64,000 bases of DNA. Origin: Bacillota bacterium. GTDB taxonomy: Bacteria > Bacillota > Dethiobacteria > DTU022. The notes under the pieces are model-generated. The model was not told where the DNA came from and did no database searches. It saw nothing but the letters and a program-made list of their open reading frames with translations. Made by a program: the position numbers and the translations under genes. Positions 25,397 through 34,297 of the stretch are shown piece after piece. The stretch lies in the NCBI GenBank assembly GCA_033549065.1, contig JAWSUE010000002.1:124001-188000 (forward strand). The letters run 5' to 3'. The stretch's first letter is position 1. Each line of letters opens with the position of its first letter.

Positions 25397-26611
25397 ATAG
25401 ACTCTCTGCGTTTTGCGTTCCTGAGCATTCACAGCTCACCTGTCGGCAGGCTCGGCACCAAGGATGCCGGAGGGATGAGCACCTATCAACTTGGTCTTGC
25501 CTCCGCACTCTCCGATGCAGGGCACCTGGTCGATATTTATACCCGTAAAACAGACCCGGAAGCTCCCGCTGTCCTAAAAGTATTCCCTGGAGTTCGCCTG
25601 CTTAATATTGATGACGGACAGGGAAACCTGGCGAAAAATGAAATTTACCCCTGCAGTTCACAGGTTGCATCAGCCATTTACAGGTTTATCGAGCTGGATA
25701 CTACTCAAACAAAAGGTGGTTACAATATACTTTTCAGCCATTATTGGCTCTCCGGCGTGGCTGGACAGCTGCTTAAGCAAAAGTTTAAACTGCCGCACCT
25801 GGTCATGTTTCATACCCTGGGAAGGGCAAAAAATGAAGCCTGCTTGGAGGAAAAGGAGCCTCCGGAACGGATTAGGGAAGAGGAAAACCTGGCCCGAAAC
25901 TGCGATCTGCTGGTTGCAGCAGCCGAGAGTGAAAAGGAAAGGCTGTGCAACTATTACAATCTTTTACCTGGAAAAGTTGCCCGGATTTACTGCGGCATCG
26001 ATCGCCGGCTTTTCAAACCCCACGATCCTTTTCAGGCGAGAAGAGAACTGGGATTGGGCAGCGAAAAAATCATTCTTTTCGTCGGGCGTACCGAGCCGGT
26101 CAAGGGGCTGGATCTGTTGATCAGGGCCGCTGCCCTGCTGCCCCTGGAAGATAATTTTAAAGTCATTTTAATCGGCGGTGATTCTGCCGGAGAACCTTTA
26201 ATTGCCGGGCTGAAAGAGCTTGCAGCCGGTCTCGGAATTCCGGAAAGGATAATTTTTATGGGAACAGTTGATCATCAAAGGCTGCCGCTGTTTTACAGCG
26301 CCGCCGCGGTGACCGCCATACCTTCATATTATGAAAGCCTCAGCCTGGCTGCCCTGGAATCGCTGGCCTGCGGGACACCTCTGGTTGCCGGCAGGGTTGG
26401 TATCATTCCCGAACTGCTGACCGCATACACCGAAAGCCCTCTCGGCTGGATGATTGAAAAGCGCGATCCGGCGCTCTGGGCTTCCAGCCTCCGTTCGGCT
26501 TTATTAAGAAATGAAAAGATTAATCAATCGATAATTGATCACGTTCTTGCCCCGTTTAACTGGACGGCGGCAGCCGACCACCTTGATGCCCGGTGCCGGG
26601 AACTGCTGTGA
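25397..26611 (+). CDS. GT4 glycosyltransferase, MshA-like
   Basis: GT-B glycosyltransferase of about 404 residues. The N-terminal RFAFLSIHSSPVGRLG and TKDAGGMSTY closely parallel the MshA (inositol-3-phosphate GlcNAc transferase) N-terminus. The C-terminal half has ILFVGRTEPVKGLDLLIRAA, the donor-binding PSYYESLSLAALESLACGTP and WMIEKRDPALW. Known relatives transfer GlcNAc or mannose from nucleotide sugars. Neighbouring PIG-L deacetylase and inositol-3-phosphate synthase genes favour an inositol-based acceptor. The first ATG (25475) would delete the donor-side N-terminal motif; the frame is open back to a TAG at 25364 and contains no ATG, GTG or TTG there. ATA 25397, eight bases after AAAGGGG, or CTG 25406 is therefore the likely start. 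Confidence 0.83.
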   Translation: MDSLRFAFLSIHSSPVGRLGTKDAGGMSTYQLGLASALSDAGHLVDIYTRKTDPEAPAVLKVFPGVRLLNIDDGQGNLAKNEIYPCSSQVASAIYRFIELDTTQTKGGYNILFSHYWLSGVAGQLLKQKFKLPHLVMFHTLGRAKNEACLEEKEPPERIREEENLARNCDLLVAAAESEKERLCNYYNLLPGKVARIYCGIDRRLFKPHDPFQARRELGLGSEKIILFVGRTEPVKGLDLLIRAAALLPLEDNFKVILIGGDSAGEPLIAGLKELAAGLGIPERIIFMGTVDHQRLPLFYSAAAVTAIPSYYESLSLAALESLACGTPLVAGRVGIIPELLTAYTESPLGWMIEKRDPALWASSLRSALLRNEKINQSIIDHVLAPFNWTAAADHLDARCRELL

Positions 26612-26620
26612 TCTAACTCT

Positions 26621-26650
26621 TTGACATTCGGTGCAGGTATTCATTATAAT
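26621..26650 (+). promoter_or_regulatory. Promoter of the PIG-L deacetylase gene
   Basis: Consensus TTGACA (26621-26626) and TATAAT (26645-26650) with an 18-base spacer, beginning ten bases after the glycosyltransferase stop codon. Confidence 0.85.
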
Positions 26651-26704
26651 TACATAATCGACAGCAGTAATGAATCAGTGGTAAAAGCTTAAAGGAGCGG
26701 TAAA

Positions 26705-27451
26705 ATGGTAAAAGCGAATAAAAATACGGCAAAGAAGCCGGTAAAAGATTTAACCGAAGAAATTAAAGCCGATATAATGATTATCAGCCCCCACCCTGAT
26801 GACTCAGAATTTGGTGCCGCCGGTTCCGTGGCTCGCTGGGTCAGGGAAGGGAAAACCGTGGTATATGTTATCTGTACCGGCGGGGAAAAGGGAACCAGCG
26901 ATCCTGCAGTTAAACCTGAAGAACTGGCCAAAACCCGTGTGAAAGAGCAGCAGGCCGCTGCCGATCTACTTGGGGTTAAGAAAGTGATCTTTCTCGGCTA
27001 TGAAGACCAAACCCTGGAGGATACTCCCGAATTCCGCAAGGAAATCGTTCGCTGGATCCGCACCTTTAAGCCTGATGCACTGGTCACTGCCGACCCCTAC
27101 CGGCGTTATATCTGGCACCGTGATCACCGGATCACCGGCCAGGTTGTACTGGATGCCGCTTTTCCCTATGCCCGCGACCATCTATCTTACCCAGATTTCT
27201 ATGAAGAAGGGTTGATGCCCCATAAAGTAAAGGAGATCTTCCTCTGGGCGAGTGAAGATCCCAACTACTTCTCCGATATCACCGATACATATGAAACCAA
27301 GCTTGCCGCCCTGCAGTGCCATGAGAGCCAGGTGGGTGGGCATCATTTCCCATCAATCAAACAGTGGTTGACCCAACGTGCCCGTGATGCTGCCCGCGAC
27401 CAGGAATTCGAGCTGGCTGAAGCTTTTCACCGGGTGGAAATTCCCTGGTGA
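26705..27451 (+). CDS. PIG-L (LmbE/MshB/BshB-type) deacetylase
   Basis: Zinc-dependent N-deacetylase of 248 residues. IIISPHPDDSEFGAAGSV has the AHPDD-type motif with zinc ligands His and Asp plus the catalytic Asp, and YIWHRDHRITGQV supplies the second histidine pair. VYVICTGGEKGT and RVKEQQAAADLLGV match the family. Members deacetylate GlcNAc-inositol (MshB), GlcNAc-malate (BshB) or cleave thiol conjugates (Mca). The MshA-like gene immediately upstream and the inositol-3-phosphate synthase gene 0.9 kb downstream make GlcNAc-inositol the most attractive substrate, but this is inference. The gene has its own consensus promoter. The N-terminal 25 residues are a lysine-rich extension. Confidence 0.85.
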   Translation: MVKANKNTAKKPVKDLTEEIKADIMIISPHPDDSEFGAAGSVARWVREGKTVVYVICTGGEKGTSDPAVKPEELAKTRVKEQQAAADLLGVKKVIFLGYEDQTLEDTPEFRKEIVRWIRTFKPDALVTADPYRRYIWHRDHRITGQVVLDAAFPYARDHLSYPDFYEEGLMPHKVKEIFLWASEDPNYFSDITDTYETKLAALQCHESQVGGHHFPSIKQWLTQRARDAARDQEFELAEAFHRVEIPW

Positions 27452-27474
27452 TCATAATTCATAATCAGGTGGTT

Positions 27475-28128
27475 CTAAATCTCCATCCAGGTAACATCAC
27501 CGCAGATTTTTTCGCCGAGCTTCCTTGATTCAAAAGACTTGATCTGTTCACGTTCTTTCTTCAGTTCCGTAGATTCGCCATGTCCGGGCAGGATCTCTGT
27601 CTCATCGGGCAGGACGAGAACTTTGTTTTTGATAGATTGCAGAATCTGACGGAAATCATCAGGTGTTGAAGTTTTACCCGGGCCGCCTGGGAAGATGGTA
27701 TCGCCTGCTATCAGGTAATTGCCTACCTTAAAACATAACCCGCCGATAGTGTGTCCCGGAGTGTGGAGAACTTCTATCTTGTAATCACAGAATTCTATAG
27801 AATAGCCATCCTTCAAGAGCTTGTCCGGTTTCACCGGTAGTGTTCCGGCATCACCCTCGTGTGCCGCCAGTGGCGCGCCGAGAGCCTCGTAAATTTCATT
27901 CAAAGCCATGACGTGATCCCCGTGACCGTGGGTAATCAGGATATATTTTACGTCCGTTCCCGCAAGTTTTTCAATTATTGTTCCGGCATTGCCGGGGGCA
28001 TCGACCAGGATGCTTTCATTGTTATCTGTACAGATCAGCACATAGGCATTTGTCCCGAAAGGCTCGGTCTCCAGCCTGTATATTTCCAGGGTTCCCGTTT
28101 TGCCGACCAATTCAAATGTTTTGCTCAT
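27475..28128 (-). CDS. MBL-fold (glyoxalase II-like) metallohydrolase
   Basis: Metallo-beta-lactamase-fold hydrolase of 217 residues. ILITHGHGDHVMAL carries HxHxDH, EVLHTPGHTIGGLCF the next histidine, NYLIAGDTIFPGGPG the bridging aspartate, and EILPGHGEST the final histidine. The short glyoxalase II-like form usually hydrolyses thioesters or related substrates. It stands between the PIG-L deacetylase and inositol synthase genes on the opposite strand. I take ATG 28128, eight bases after GGAGGTGC. A role in hydrolysing thiol adducts would fit a low-molecular-weight thiol pathway but is not demonstrated. Confidence 0.85.
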   Translation of the reverse strand: MSKTFELVGKTGTLEIYRLETEPFGTNAYVLICTDNNESILVDAPGNAGTIIEKLAGTDVKYILITHGHGDHVMALNEIYEALGAPLAAHEGDAGTLPVKPDKLLKDGYSIEFCDYKIEVLHTPGHTIGGLCFKVGNYLIAGDTIFPGGPGKTSTPDDFRQILQSIKNKVLVLPDETEILPGHGESTELKKEREQIKSFESRKLGEKICGDVTWMEI

Positions 28129-28268
28129 TCTGAGCACCTCCGCTCTTCATCTCTATCTTTTATATATAATTCTAAATCGTCAGGGCATTGTCCTTCCTCT
28201 AATTGCGGACCCCATTTCTGATAATCTATATTTTCTATAGCTTATTTCCCTAAACTTGCATCATAGGT

Positions 28269-28274
28269 TATAAT
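28269..28274 (+). promoter_or_regulatory. Candidate -10 element of the inositol-3-phosphate synthase gene
   Basis: A consensus TATAAT about 64 bases upstream of the start codon. The matching -35 region (TTCCCT, 28246-28251) is poor, so the promoter may need an activator. Confidence 0.4.
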
Positions 28275-28337
28275 ATTTTCTGTGAACAATTAATCCGGGA
28301 TTACGGTTCCAATCAAAGCAGGAAGAGGGAAAGTGTA

Positions 28338-29435
28338 ATGTCCAAAGTAAAAGTTGCAATTGTCGGCGTCGGCAACTGTGCCAGCGCCCTGGTCCAGGGA
28401 ATCCACTACTACAGGGATAAAACAGCAGAAGACGCGGTCGGTTTATTGCATTGGGAAATAGGCGGTTATCGCCCTTTTGATATTGAGGTAGTCACGGCAT
28501 TTGATATTGACAAACGTAAAGTCGGGGAGGATGTGAATTCCGCCGTCCTGGCTCCTCCCAACTGCACAACCCTTTTCTCTCCCGATCTGCCTTCGACCGG
28601 AGTGAAAGTCCGGATGGGTCGTGTGCTTGACGGGGTTTCCGATCATATGCTTAAGTTTGAAGATGAGTATACTTTTGTTCTCAGCGAAGAAAAAGAACCG
28701 GAAAAAGAAGAGATAATCAATATCCTGCGTGAAACCGGGGCAGAAGTGCTCCTTAACTACCTGCCGGCTGGTTCGGAAGAAGCAGCCCGCTTTTATGCCC
28801 GCTGCGCACTTGAAGCCGAAGTAGCCTTTATCAACAACATCCCGGTTTTTATCGCCAGTAACCCCGAATGGGAAGCCCTCTTCAAAGAAAAAAATATTCC
28901 CGTTATCGGCGATGATATTAAATCCCAGATGGGGGCGACTATTATTCACCGTGCCCTGGCCGAGCTATTCAGCAAGCGCGGGGTTAAGCTTGATCGTTCC
29001 TACCAGCTGAACACCGGAGGAAATACCGATTTTCTGAACATGACTAACCATGAAAGACTGGCCACCAAAAGGATCTCGAAAACCGAAGCGGTCCAGTCGG
29101 CCGCGGCCAAAAGGCTTGCCGACAGGGATATTCATATCGGGCCGAGTGATTACGTGCCCTGGCAGAAAGATAATAAAGTTTGCTTCCTGCGCATGGAAGG
29201 CCAGATTTTCGGAAATGTGCCCATCAACCTTGAAATGCGTTTAAGTGTTGAAGATTCTCCCAACTCGGCCGGTATCGCCATCGACACCATTCGCTGCTGT
29301 AAACTTGCCCTCGACAGGGAAGAGGGAGGAGTGCTTGAAGGTCCGTCAGCCTACTTTTCCAAGCATCCGCCCCGTCAGTACCCCGATCACGTGGCCTATC
29401 AGATGACCGAGGATTTTATTCGCGGTAAAAGCTGA
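28338..29435 (+). CDS. ino1: Inositol-3-phosphate synthase
   Basis: Myo-inositol-1(3)-phosphate synthase of 365 residues, the short bacterial/archaeal type. VAIVGVGNCASALVQGIHYY is the NAD-binding loop, PVIGDDIKSQMGATIIHRAL and LNTGGNTDFLNM are hallmark blocks, and KVCFLRMEG and LSVEDSPNSAGIAID complete the catalytic domain. Reaction: glucose-6-phosphate to inositol-3-phosphate with tightly bound NAD. In actinobacteria the product feeds mycothiol and phosphatidylinositol; here an MshA-like transferase and a PIG-L deacetylase gene lie less than 3 kb upstream. It could instead serve di-inositol-phosphate osmolyte or inositol lipid synthesis. It ends before a bidirectional terminator. Confidence 0.93.
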   Translation: MSKVKVAIVGVGNCASALVQGIHYYRDKTAEDAVGLLHWEIGGYRPFDIEVVTAFDIDKRKVGEDVNSAVLAPPNCTTLFSPDLPSTGVKVRMGRVLDGVSDHMLKFEDEYTFVLSEEKEPEKEEIINILRETGAEVLLNYLPAGSEEAARFYARCALEAEVAFINNIPVFIASNPEWEALFKEKNIPVIGDDIKSQMGATIIHRALAELFSKRGVKLDRSYQLNTGGNTDFLNMTNHERLATKRISKTEAVQSAAAKRLADRDIHIGPSDYVPWQKDNKVCFLRMEGQIFGNVPINLEMRLSVEDSPNSAGIAIDTIRCCKLALDREEGGVLEGPSAYFSKHPPRQYPDHVAYQMTEDFIRGKS

Positions 29436-29487
29436 TTTTAAAAGAGAAGACGTCCGCAATTTAATAATACTGACCTGATTTATTAAA

Positions 29488-29519
29488 AACACCCCGCCGA
29501 TAAATTACGGCAGGGTGTT
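29488..29519. terminator. Bidirectional terminator between ino1 and the OYE-type gene
   Basis: AACACCCCGCCG pairs with CGGCAGGGTGTT (12 positions, one mismatch) around an eight-base loop. It separates two convergent genes. Confidence 0.75.
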
Positions 29520-29578
29520 AATTGTATTTCAGGCTGTACCTCAATAGTTTATAAAGCCGATCATTTTTATGGTGAGTA

Positions 29579-31570
29579 TTAAAGGCTCCGGGCCAAATCG
29601 AAACCTTCACGGACAGCTTCAGTTATTTTACGCGGCTTTTTTGCATCGCCAATCAAATGCAGTTCGTTGACCTTTCCCTCAAGTTTTTCAAAAAGCTTGT
29701 TATTGGCGGCGGCACCGATAGCGAGGATTACGGTATCGGCCGGAAGAGTCTTGACAGCGCCTTCTTTTTCGATGGTCACTCCTTCAGCGCTAACCTCTTT
29801 CACGGTCCATTGGTCGAGGACCTTTACGCCCAGGCGGTGCAGGCACTTGATCGTTACCCAACGGGTGCTGATTCCCATATCGCGCCCCACTCCTTTTTCC
29901 ATTTCCACCAGGGTAACCCGGCGTGTTCCACGGTTAAGCAGCTCTTTTAATCTTTCAGGAGTTTCGGCATCGTTTTCCATCAAAAATTTAAGCGTTTCAG
30001 CCGAGATGGCGCCCATTTCAGCCACCGCGACGGCTGTTTCGCAGCCGACGGAACCTCCGCCGATTACCACCACCTCTTTGCCGGGTATAACTGAACCGTC
30101 CAGTACTTCCTGAGCGCTTACGACCGGAATAGAATCTTTTACCGGAAATGGTGCCGCCAGCGGCCTGCCACCGGTTGCTACAATCACAACGTCTGCTTCG
30201 AAACCGGCAATTTCCTCTGCCGACGCCTCCCGGTTCAGGATGATCGTCACACCGTTGCGGGCCAGCTGATCTTCATAAAAATCGAGGAAGGTGTTGAAAT
30301 CTTCTTTGCCCGGTGGCATGGCAGCATAAAGCAGGTTGCCACCGAGCGTTTGCCCCTTCTCCCAGATTGTTACCCTGTGCCCTCTCTCGGCAGCTATTCT
30401 TGCTGCTTCTAAACCGGCCGGCCCGCCGCCGACGACTAGCACCTTTTTCGATTCATCGGCAGGTTTTACCTCAACCTCAAATTCCCTTCCAGCAAGCGGG
30501 TTAACTGTGCAGTGCACATCCTGAAAAGTAAAGACCATATCGAGACAGCCCTGGTTGCAGGCAATACAGCGTCTTATCGAGCCCAATTCACCAGCCAGGG
30601 TTTTGTTGGGTAGATCGGGATCGGCAATCAGAGGGCGGCCCATATTAACCATATCGGCCAGATGGTGGCGGAGGATTCCCTCGGCAACCAGGGGGTCGTT
30701 GATCCGGTTGCTGGCGATAACCGGCACAGTGACTGCTTCTTTAATGCCTCTTGCCAGGTAAGCAAAACCGCCTCTGGGCAGATCTCCGGTTATCTGGGGC
30801 ACCCGTGACTCATGCCACCCTCCGGTTACATTAAAGCAGTCAACGCCTGCTTTCTCCAGTTCAGTGGCAAACATGGCTGCTTCTATGTTGGTATTGCTCC
30901 CCGGCATGAAATCGTGGCCGGAGAGCCTGACGATTATGGGGAAATCAGGACCAACCTTTTCCCTCACTCTCCCGACAACTTCCACTCCGAAGCGGATTCT
31001 GTTTTCCCAGGATCCTCCGTACTGATCTGTTCGCTCGTTGGTGATAGGTGAAAGAAACTGGCAGATCAGGTAACCGGCGCTGGCGATAATTTCCACTGCA
31101 TCGAACCCCGATTCCTTAGCCCTTCTCGCCGCTTCACCGAAACTTTCAATAACTGTTTCGATGTCATTGGCGCTCATTTCCCGCGGGGTCTCCCTCGTCA
31201 GACGGGAGGCGATCGGTGAGGGGGCCACCGGCTGATTACCGCTCATCATGCTGTGACTGTATCGGCCTGCCTGGTAGAGCTGGGCTGCTACGGCCGCCCC
31301 GCCTGCCCTGACGGCTGCGGTCAGATTTTTCAGGCCTTCAATAAATTTATCGTCGTGCAGGCCGACCATCATTGGGCCCGGTCCCAGCATATCGATAGTG
31401 CAGCCGCCGATAGTGATTAACCCTGCTCCGCCGTGGGCTCTGGTTTCGTAATATTTAATCAGCCTGTCGTTAACAAAACCATCAGGAGTATAGCAGTGAT
31501 GAATCGCCGGCATGGCGATCCTGTTTTTAAGTTCCAGGTTTCCGATTTTTATTGGCTCAAACAATTTCAT
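29579..31570 (-). CDS. OYE-family FMN/4Fe-4S/FAD oxidoreductase (2,4-dienoyl-CoA reductase type)
   Basis: Protein of 663 residues in three parts. Residues 1-330 are an old-yellow-enzyme TIM barrel (KLFEPIKIGNLELKNRIAM, HGGAGLITIGG). Residues 335-360 hold the 4Fe-4S cysteines in CIACNQGC plus a later Cys. The rest is a FAD/NAD(P) domain (VLVVGGGPAGLEAARIAAERG; second loop VVVIGGGSVGCETAVAVAEMG). Relatives reduce dienoyl-CoA, enoates, bile-acid intermediates or trimethylamine, so the substrate is open. It stands alone on its strand; ADP-forming acyl-CoA synthetase begins divergently 175 bases away. It is cytoplasmic and probably works as an NADH-dependent enoate or enoyl reductase. Confidence 0.88.
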   Translation of the reverse strand: MKLFEPIKIGNLELKNRIAMPAIHHCYTPDGFVNDRLIKYYETRAHGGAGLITIGGCTIDMLGPGPMMVGLHDDKFIEGLKNLTAAVRAGGAAVAAQLYQAGRYSHSMMSGNQPVAPSPIASRLTRETPREMSANDIETVIESFGEAARRAKESGFDAVEIIASAGYLICQFLSPITNERTDQYGGSWENRIRFGVEVVGRVREKVGPDFPIIVRLSGHDFMPGSNTNIEAAMFATELEKAGVDCFNVTGGWHESRVPQITGDLPRGGFAYLARGIKEAVTVPVIASNRINDPLVAEGILRHHLADMVNMGRPLIADPDLPNKTLAGELGSIRRCIACNQGCLDMVFTFQDVHCTVNPLAGREFEVEVKPADESKKVLVVGGGPAGLEAARIAAERGHRVTIWEKGQTLGGNLLYAAMPPGKEDFNTFLDFYEDQLARNGVTIILNREASAEEIAGFEADVVIVATGGRPLAAPFPVKDSIPVVSAQEVLDGSVIPGKEVVVIGGGSVGCETAVAVAEMGAISAETLKFLMENDAETPERLKELLNRGTRRVTLVEMEKGVGRDMGISTRWVTIKCLHRLGVKVLDQWTVKEVSAEGVTIEKEGAVKTLPADTVILAIGAAANNKLFEKLEGKVNELHLIGDAKKPRKITEAVREGFDLARSL

Positions 31571-31744
31571 CTGTGTGATCGCTCCTTTTCGGGGGAGAAT
31601 AAATATTAATTCGCCACAAATATTTTAAAGCCTGCCGAAATGGTGGCACAAATTATTCATCTTTGGAAAAACGTATAAAAGGTATAAAAAGAAGGAAGGA
31701 ATATAGACAAAATATCTTGAATTTTACCAGGGGAGGCGATAATA

Positions 31745-33892
31745 ATGACGAGCAGTCCGCTGCAGCAGATCCTGTATCCCCGTTCAATAGCCACCGTAGG
31801 CGCCGGTAACAACCCGATGAAAATGGGCGCTATCCAGGCATTGAGCATTGTTAAAGATGGTTTTCCGGGTAAATTTTACCCGGTTCATCCCACCGAAAAA
31901 GAAATTTTCGGCTATAAAGCATACCCGACGGCGCTGGACCTGCCTGAGGCTCCCGACCTGGTTATGTTCGTTCTGCCGGCCCAGCTGGTGGTTCAACTTC
32001 TCGACGATTTCGGCCGGATCGGCACAAGGAGAGCTATTATCATAACAGCCGGTTTCAGGGAAACAGGGGAAGAGGGGCACAAACTGGAAGAACGGCTTAT
32101 TGAAGTTGCCGAACGCCACGGCATAAGGTTTCTCGGCCCAAACTGTATGGGTATTATTAATACCGAGATCAATTTAAATGTAACCGTGATGCCTCTTGCT
32201 GCAATGCCCGGAAGCCTTGGCATGGCTTCGCAGAGCGGGACATATATTACCCAGACCCTGCCTTACCTGCAGCGGCGGGGGATCCGTTTCAGCAAAGCGA
32301 TAAGTGTCGGTAATGAAAGCGACCTGAATATCATTGATGCTCTTGAATTTTTAGGCTCCGATCAGCAGACAAAGGCAATCGCCCTTTATATTGAGGGGAT
32401 CAGGGACGGAAGTCGTTTTCTTGAAGTTGCCAGAAAAATTACCCCCCAAAAGCCGATCATTGCCCAGTATGTGGGCGGTTCAAAAGCCGGCGCCAGGGCC
32501 GGTTCAAGCCATACGGGAGCGATGGCCGGGCCTGATTACCTTTATGACGGGCTCTTTAGGCAGGCCGGAATTCTAAGAGTCGACTCGGTTGAAGAGCTTT
32601 ACAACCAGGGTTGGGTCCTGGCTACCCAGACGCCGCTTAAAGGCAGCAGGATTGCAGTATTAACCAATTCGGGAGGCCCCGGCACAGCAATTTCCCATAC
32701 TTGCAATGCCGGTGGGCTTGATATACCGCAATTCAGTGAAGGCCTGCAGGAGAAGATCCGGGAGCTGATCCCGCCTTATGGCGCTGCCGGCAATCCGGTG
32801 GATCTAACCTTTCACCTTGATGCCGAAGTGCTCAGCAACCGACTACCCGAGCTGCTAATGGGCAGTGGTGAAATTGATGGAATGATTGCCCACGGACTGA
32901 TGAGCAGCGGGTTTCTGCGGGCGGTTTTCCCCCATATCAAGGAATTGCTCGGGTTTGAAGATGAAGAGCAGTTTATCAGCCAGTTCAGCCGTGATCTTAC
33001 CGGTCCCGTTTCACTGCCGAAAAAATATGGCATCCCGCTCATCCTCTCCTCATTTTTCGGGAGAGAGGATAACTACACGACTGCTTACCAGGACAATGAC
33101 ATCCCAGTTTTCGATGCACCGGAAAAAGCAGCCCGGGGCATGCTCGCCCTTCACCGTTATAACCTGGTGAAAAGAAGATCTCCCTTCCAGCCGGCCGAAA
33201 TTCCATCAAAATCCGAGCAGGTTGAGGAAATAATTAAAAACGGACTGGAGCATGGTGAGTTTACCCTCAACGAATACTGCTCCAAAAAAATACTCGCTGC
33301 CTACGGTGTGCCGATCAGCCGGGAGATGCTCACCTTTAACGAAGAGGAGGCTGTTGCTTCGGCGATAATAATCGACTTTCCCGTGGTCTTAAAAGCCTGT
33401 TCGTCTGAATATGTCCATAAAACCGGAAAAGGCTTGATTCAGCTAAATCTGAACAGCGTGGATGAGGTGCGGAACGCTTTCCGGTCGATCATCAAGGCAG
33501 CCGGGAAGGATATACCGGTCCTGGTATCGAAAATGGTCAAGGGTGAGCGTGAAGTCATGGCCGGGATGGTCCGGCACCCGGGATTCGGTCCCTGTGTCCT
33601 CTTCGGCCTGGGTGGAATCTTTACCGAAGCTCTCCACGACAACACTTTCAGGTTAGCTCCGCTCAGCCGGGATGAAGCGGCAGAAATGATTGGTGATATC
33701 CGGTCTGCTGAAATTCTAAATAACTACCGGGGATTACCGGAGGTTGATCGGGCTCTCCTTGGAGCTATCCTGCAGGCCATCGGCAGTATAGCCATCCTTC
33801 ACCCGGATATTGCCGAAATCGACATCAACCCGATCATGATCAGCGGTAATCAGCCCGTTGCCGTTGATGCCCTGGTTGTGCTTGAAAAATAA
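31745..33892 (+). CDS. ADP-forming acyl-CoA synthetase, fused alpha-beta type
   Basis: NDP-forming acetate/acyl-CoA ligase of 715 residues. The order is a CoA-binding Rossmann domain (LYPRSIATVGAGNNPMKMG), a succinyl-CoA-ligase-like domain (GPNCMGIINT; SQSGTYITQ; the catalytic-His block SSHTGAMAG near residue 260) and a C-terminal ATP-grasp beta domain (VLKACSSEYVHKTGKGLI, MVKGEREVMAG, EIDINPIMI). It converts acyl-CoA, ADP and phosphate to acid, CoA and ATP, the main energy-conserving step in peptide-fermenting anaerobes. The linked chemistry is plausible with IorAB at 56 kb. The RBS is GGGGAGG before ATG 31745. Acyl specificity is unknown. Confidence 0.92.
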   Translation: MTSSPLQQILYPRSIATVGAGNNPMKMGAIQALSIVKDGFPGKFYPVHPTEKEIFGYKAYPTALDLPEAPDLVMFVLPAQLVVQLLDDFGRIGTRRAIIITAGFRETGEEGHKLEERLIEVAERHGIRFLGPNCMGIINTEINLNVTVMPLAAMPGSLGMASQSGTYITQTLPYLQRRGIRFSKAISVGNESDLNIIDALEFLGSDQQTKAIALYIEGIRDGSRFLEVARKITPQKPIIAQYVGGSKAGARAGSSHTGAMAGPDYLYDGLFRQAGILRVDSVEELYNQGWVLATQTPLKGSRIAVLTNSGGPGTAISHTCNAGGLDIPQFSEGLQEKIRELIPPYGAAGNPVDLTFHLDAEVLSNRLPELLMGSGEIDGMIAHGLMSSGFLRAVFPHIKELLGFEDEEQFISQFSRDLTGPVSLPKKYGIPLILSSFFGREDNYTTAYQDNDIPVFDAPEKAARGMLALHRYNLVKRRSPFQPAEIPSKSEQVEEIIKNGLEHGEFTLNEYCSKKILAAYGVPISREMLTFNEEEAVASAIIIDFPVVLKACSSEYVHKTGKGLIQLNLNSVDEVRNAFRSIIKAAGKDIPVLVSKMVKGEREVMAGMVRHPGFGPCVLFGLGGIFTEALHDNTFRLAPLSRDEAAEMIGDIRSAEILNNYRGLPEVDRALLGAILQAIGSIAILHPDIAEIDINPIMISGNQPVAVDALVVLEK

Positions 33893-33941
33893 TCATAATT
33901 CCTTCCTGTAAACAGGAGAGAAGAGAAGACGGTGTATAATA

Positions 33942-34259
33942 ATGGCTGAAGCTGAAGCTGAAGTGGAAGTCTGCGGTTTCGGAAAACTATTCTTCCTCTT
34001 TAAGGAACGCGGCTGGGAAAATCCACATATCCATAAGATGTCCGGATCGCTGACGGCCAGGGAGCTGATGGACGAGCTCGATATCCCTGCAGAAAGCGTG
34101 GAAGTGGCTTTTATCAACAGGGCGATTATGCCGCTGTCCACCCGGCTTAAAGATGGTGACCGGGTTGCCTATGTCCCTCCGGGAGTCCCGAGTATTCACC
34201 GTTTTAATCTTGGGTTTTACGATGCCAAAGAAACAGACAGGCGGGCTGAAAAGAAGTAA
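33942..34259 (+). CDS. MoaD/ThiS-like ubiquitin-fold protein without C-terminal GG
   Basis: Beta-grasp protein of 105 residues. The pattern GSLTARELMDELDIPAESVEVAFINR...LKDGDRVAYVPPGVPS matches MoaD/ThiS. In true sulfur carriers the chain ends in Gly-Gly shortly after the PP segment; here it reads YVPPGVPSIHRFNLGFYDAK and continues 25 residues with a charged tail, so it cannot be adenylated and thiocarboxylated in the usual way unless processed. It follows the acyl-CoA synthetase gene by 49 bases. A scaffold or divergent carrier role for tungsten/molybdenum cofactor work is only speculative. The ribosome binding site is weak. Confidence 0.7.
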   Translation: MAEAEAEVEVCGFGKLFFLFKERGWENPHIHKMSGSLTARELMDELDIPAESVEVAFINRAIMPLSTRLKDGDRVAYVPPGVPSIHRFNLGFYDAKETDRRAEKK

Positions 34260-34297
34260 GCAGGTTTCTGAATCGCTATCCCGAGAGGTTATAGATA

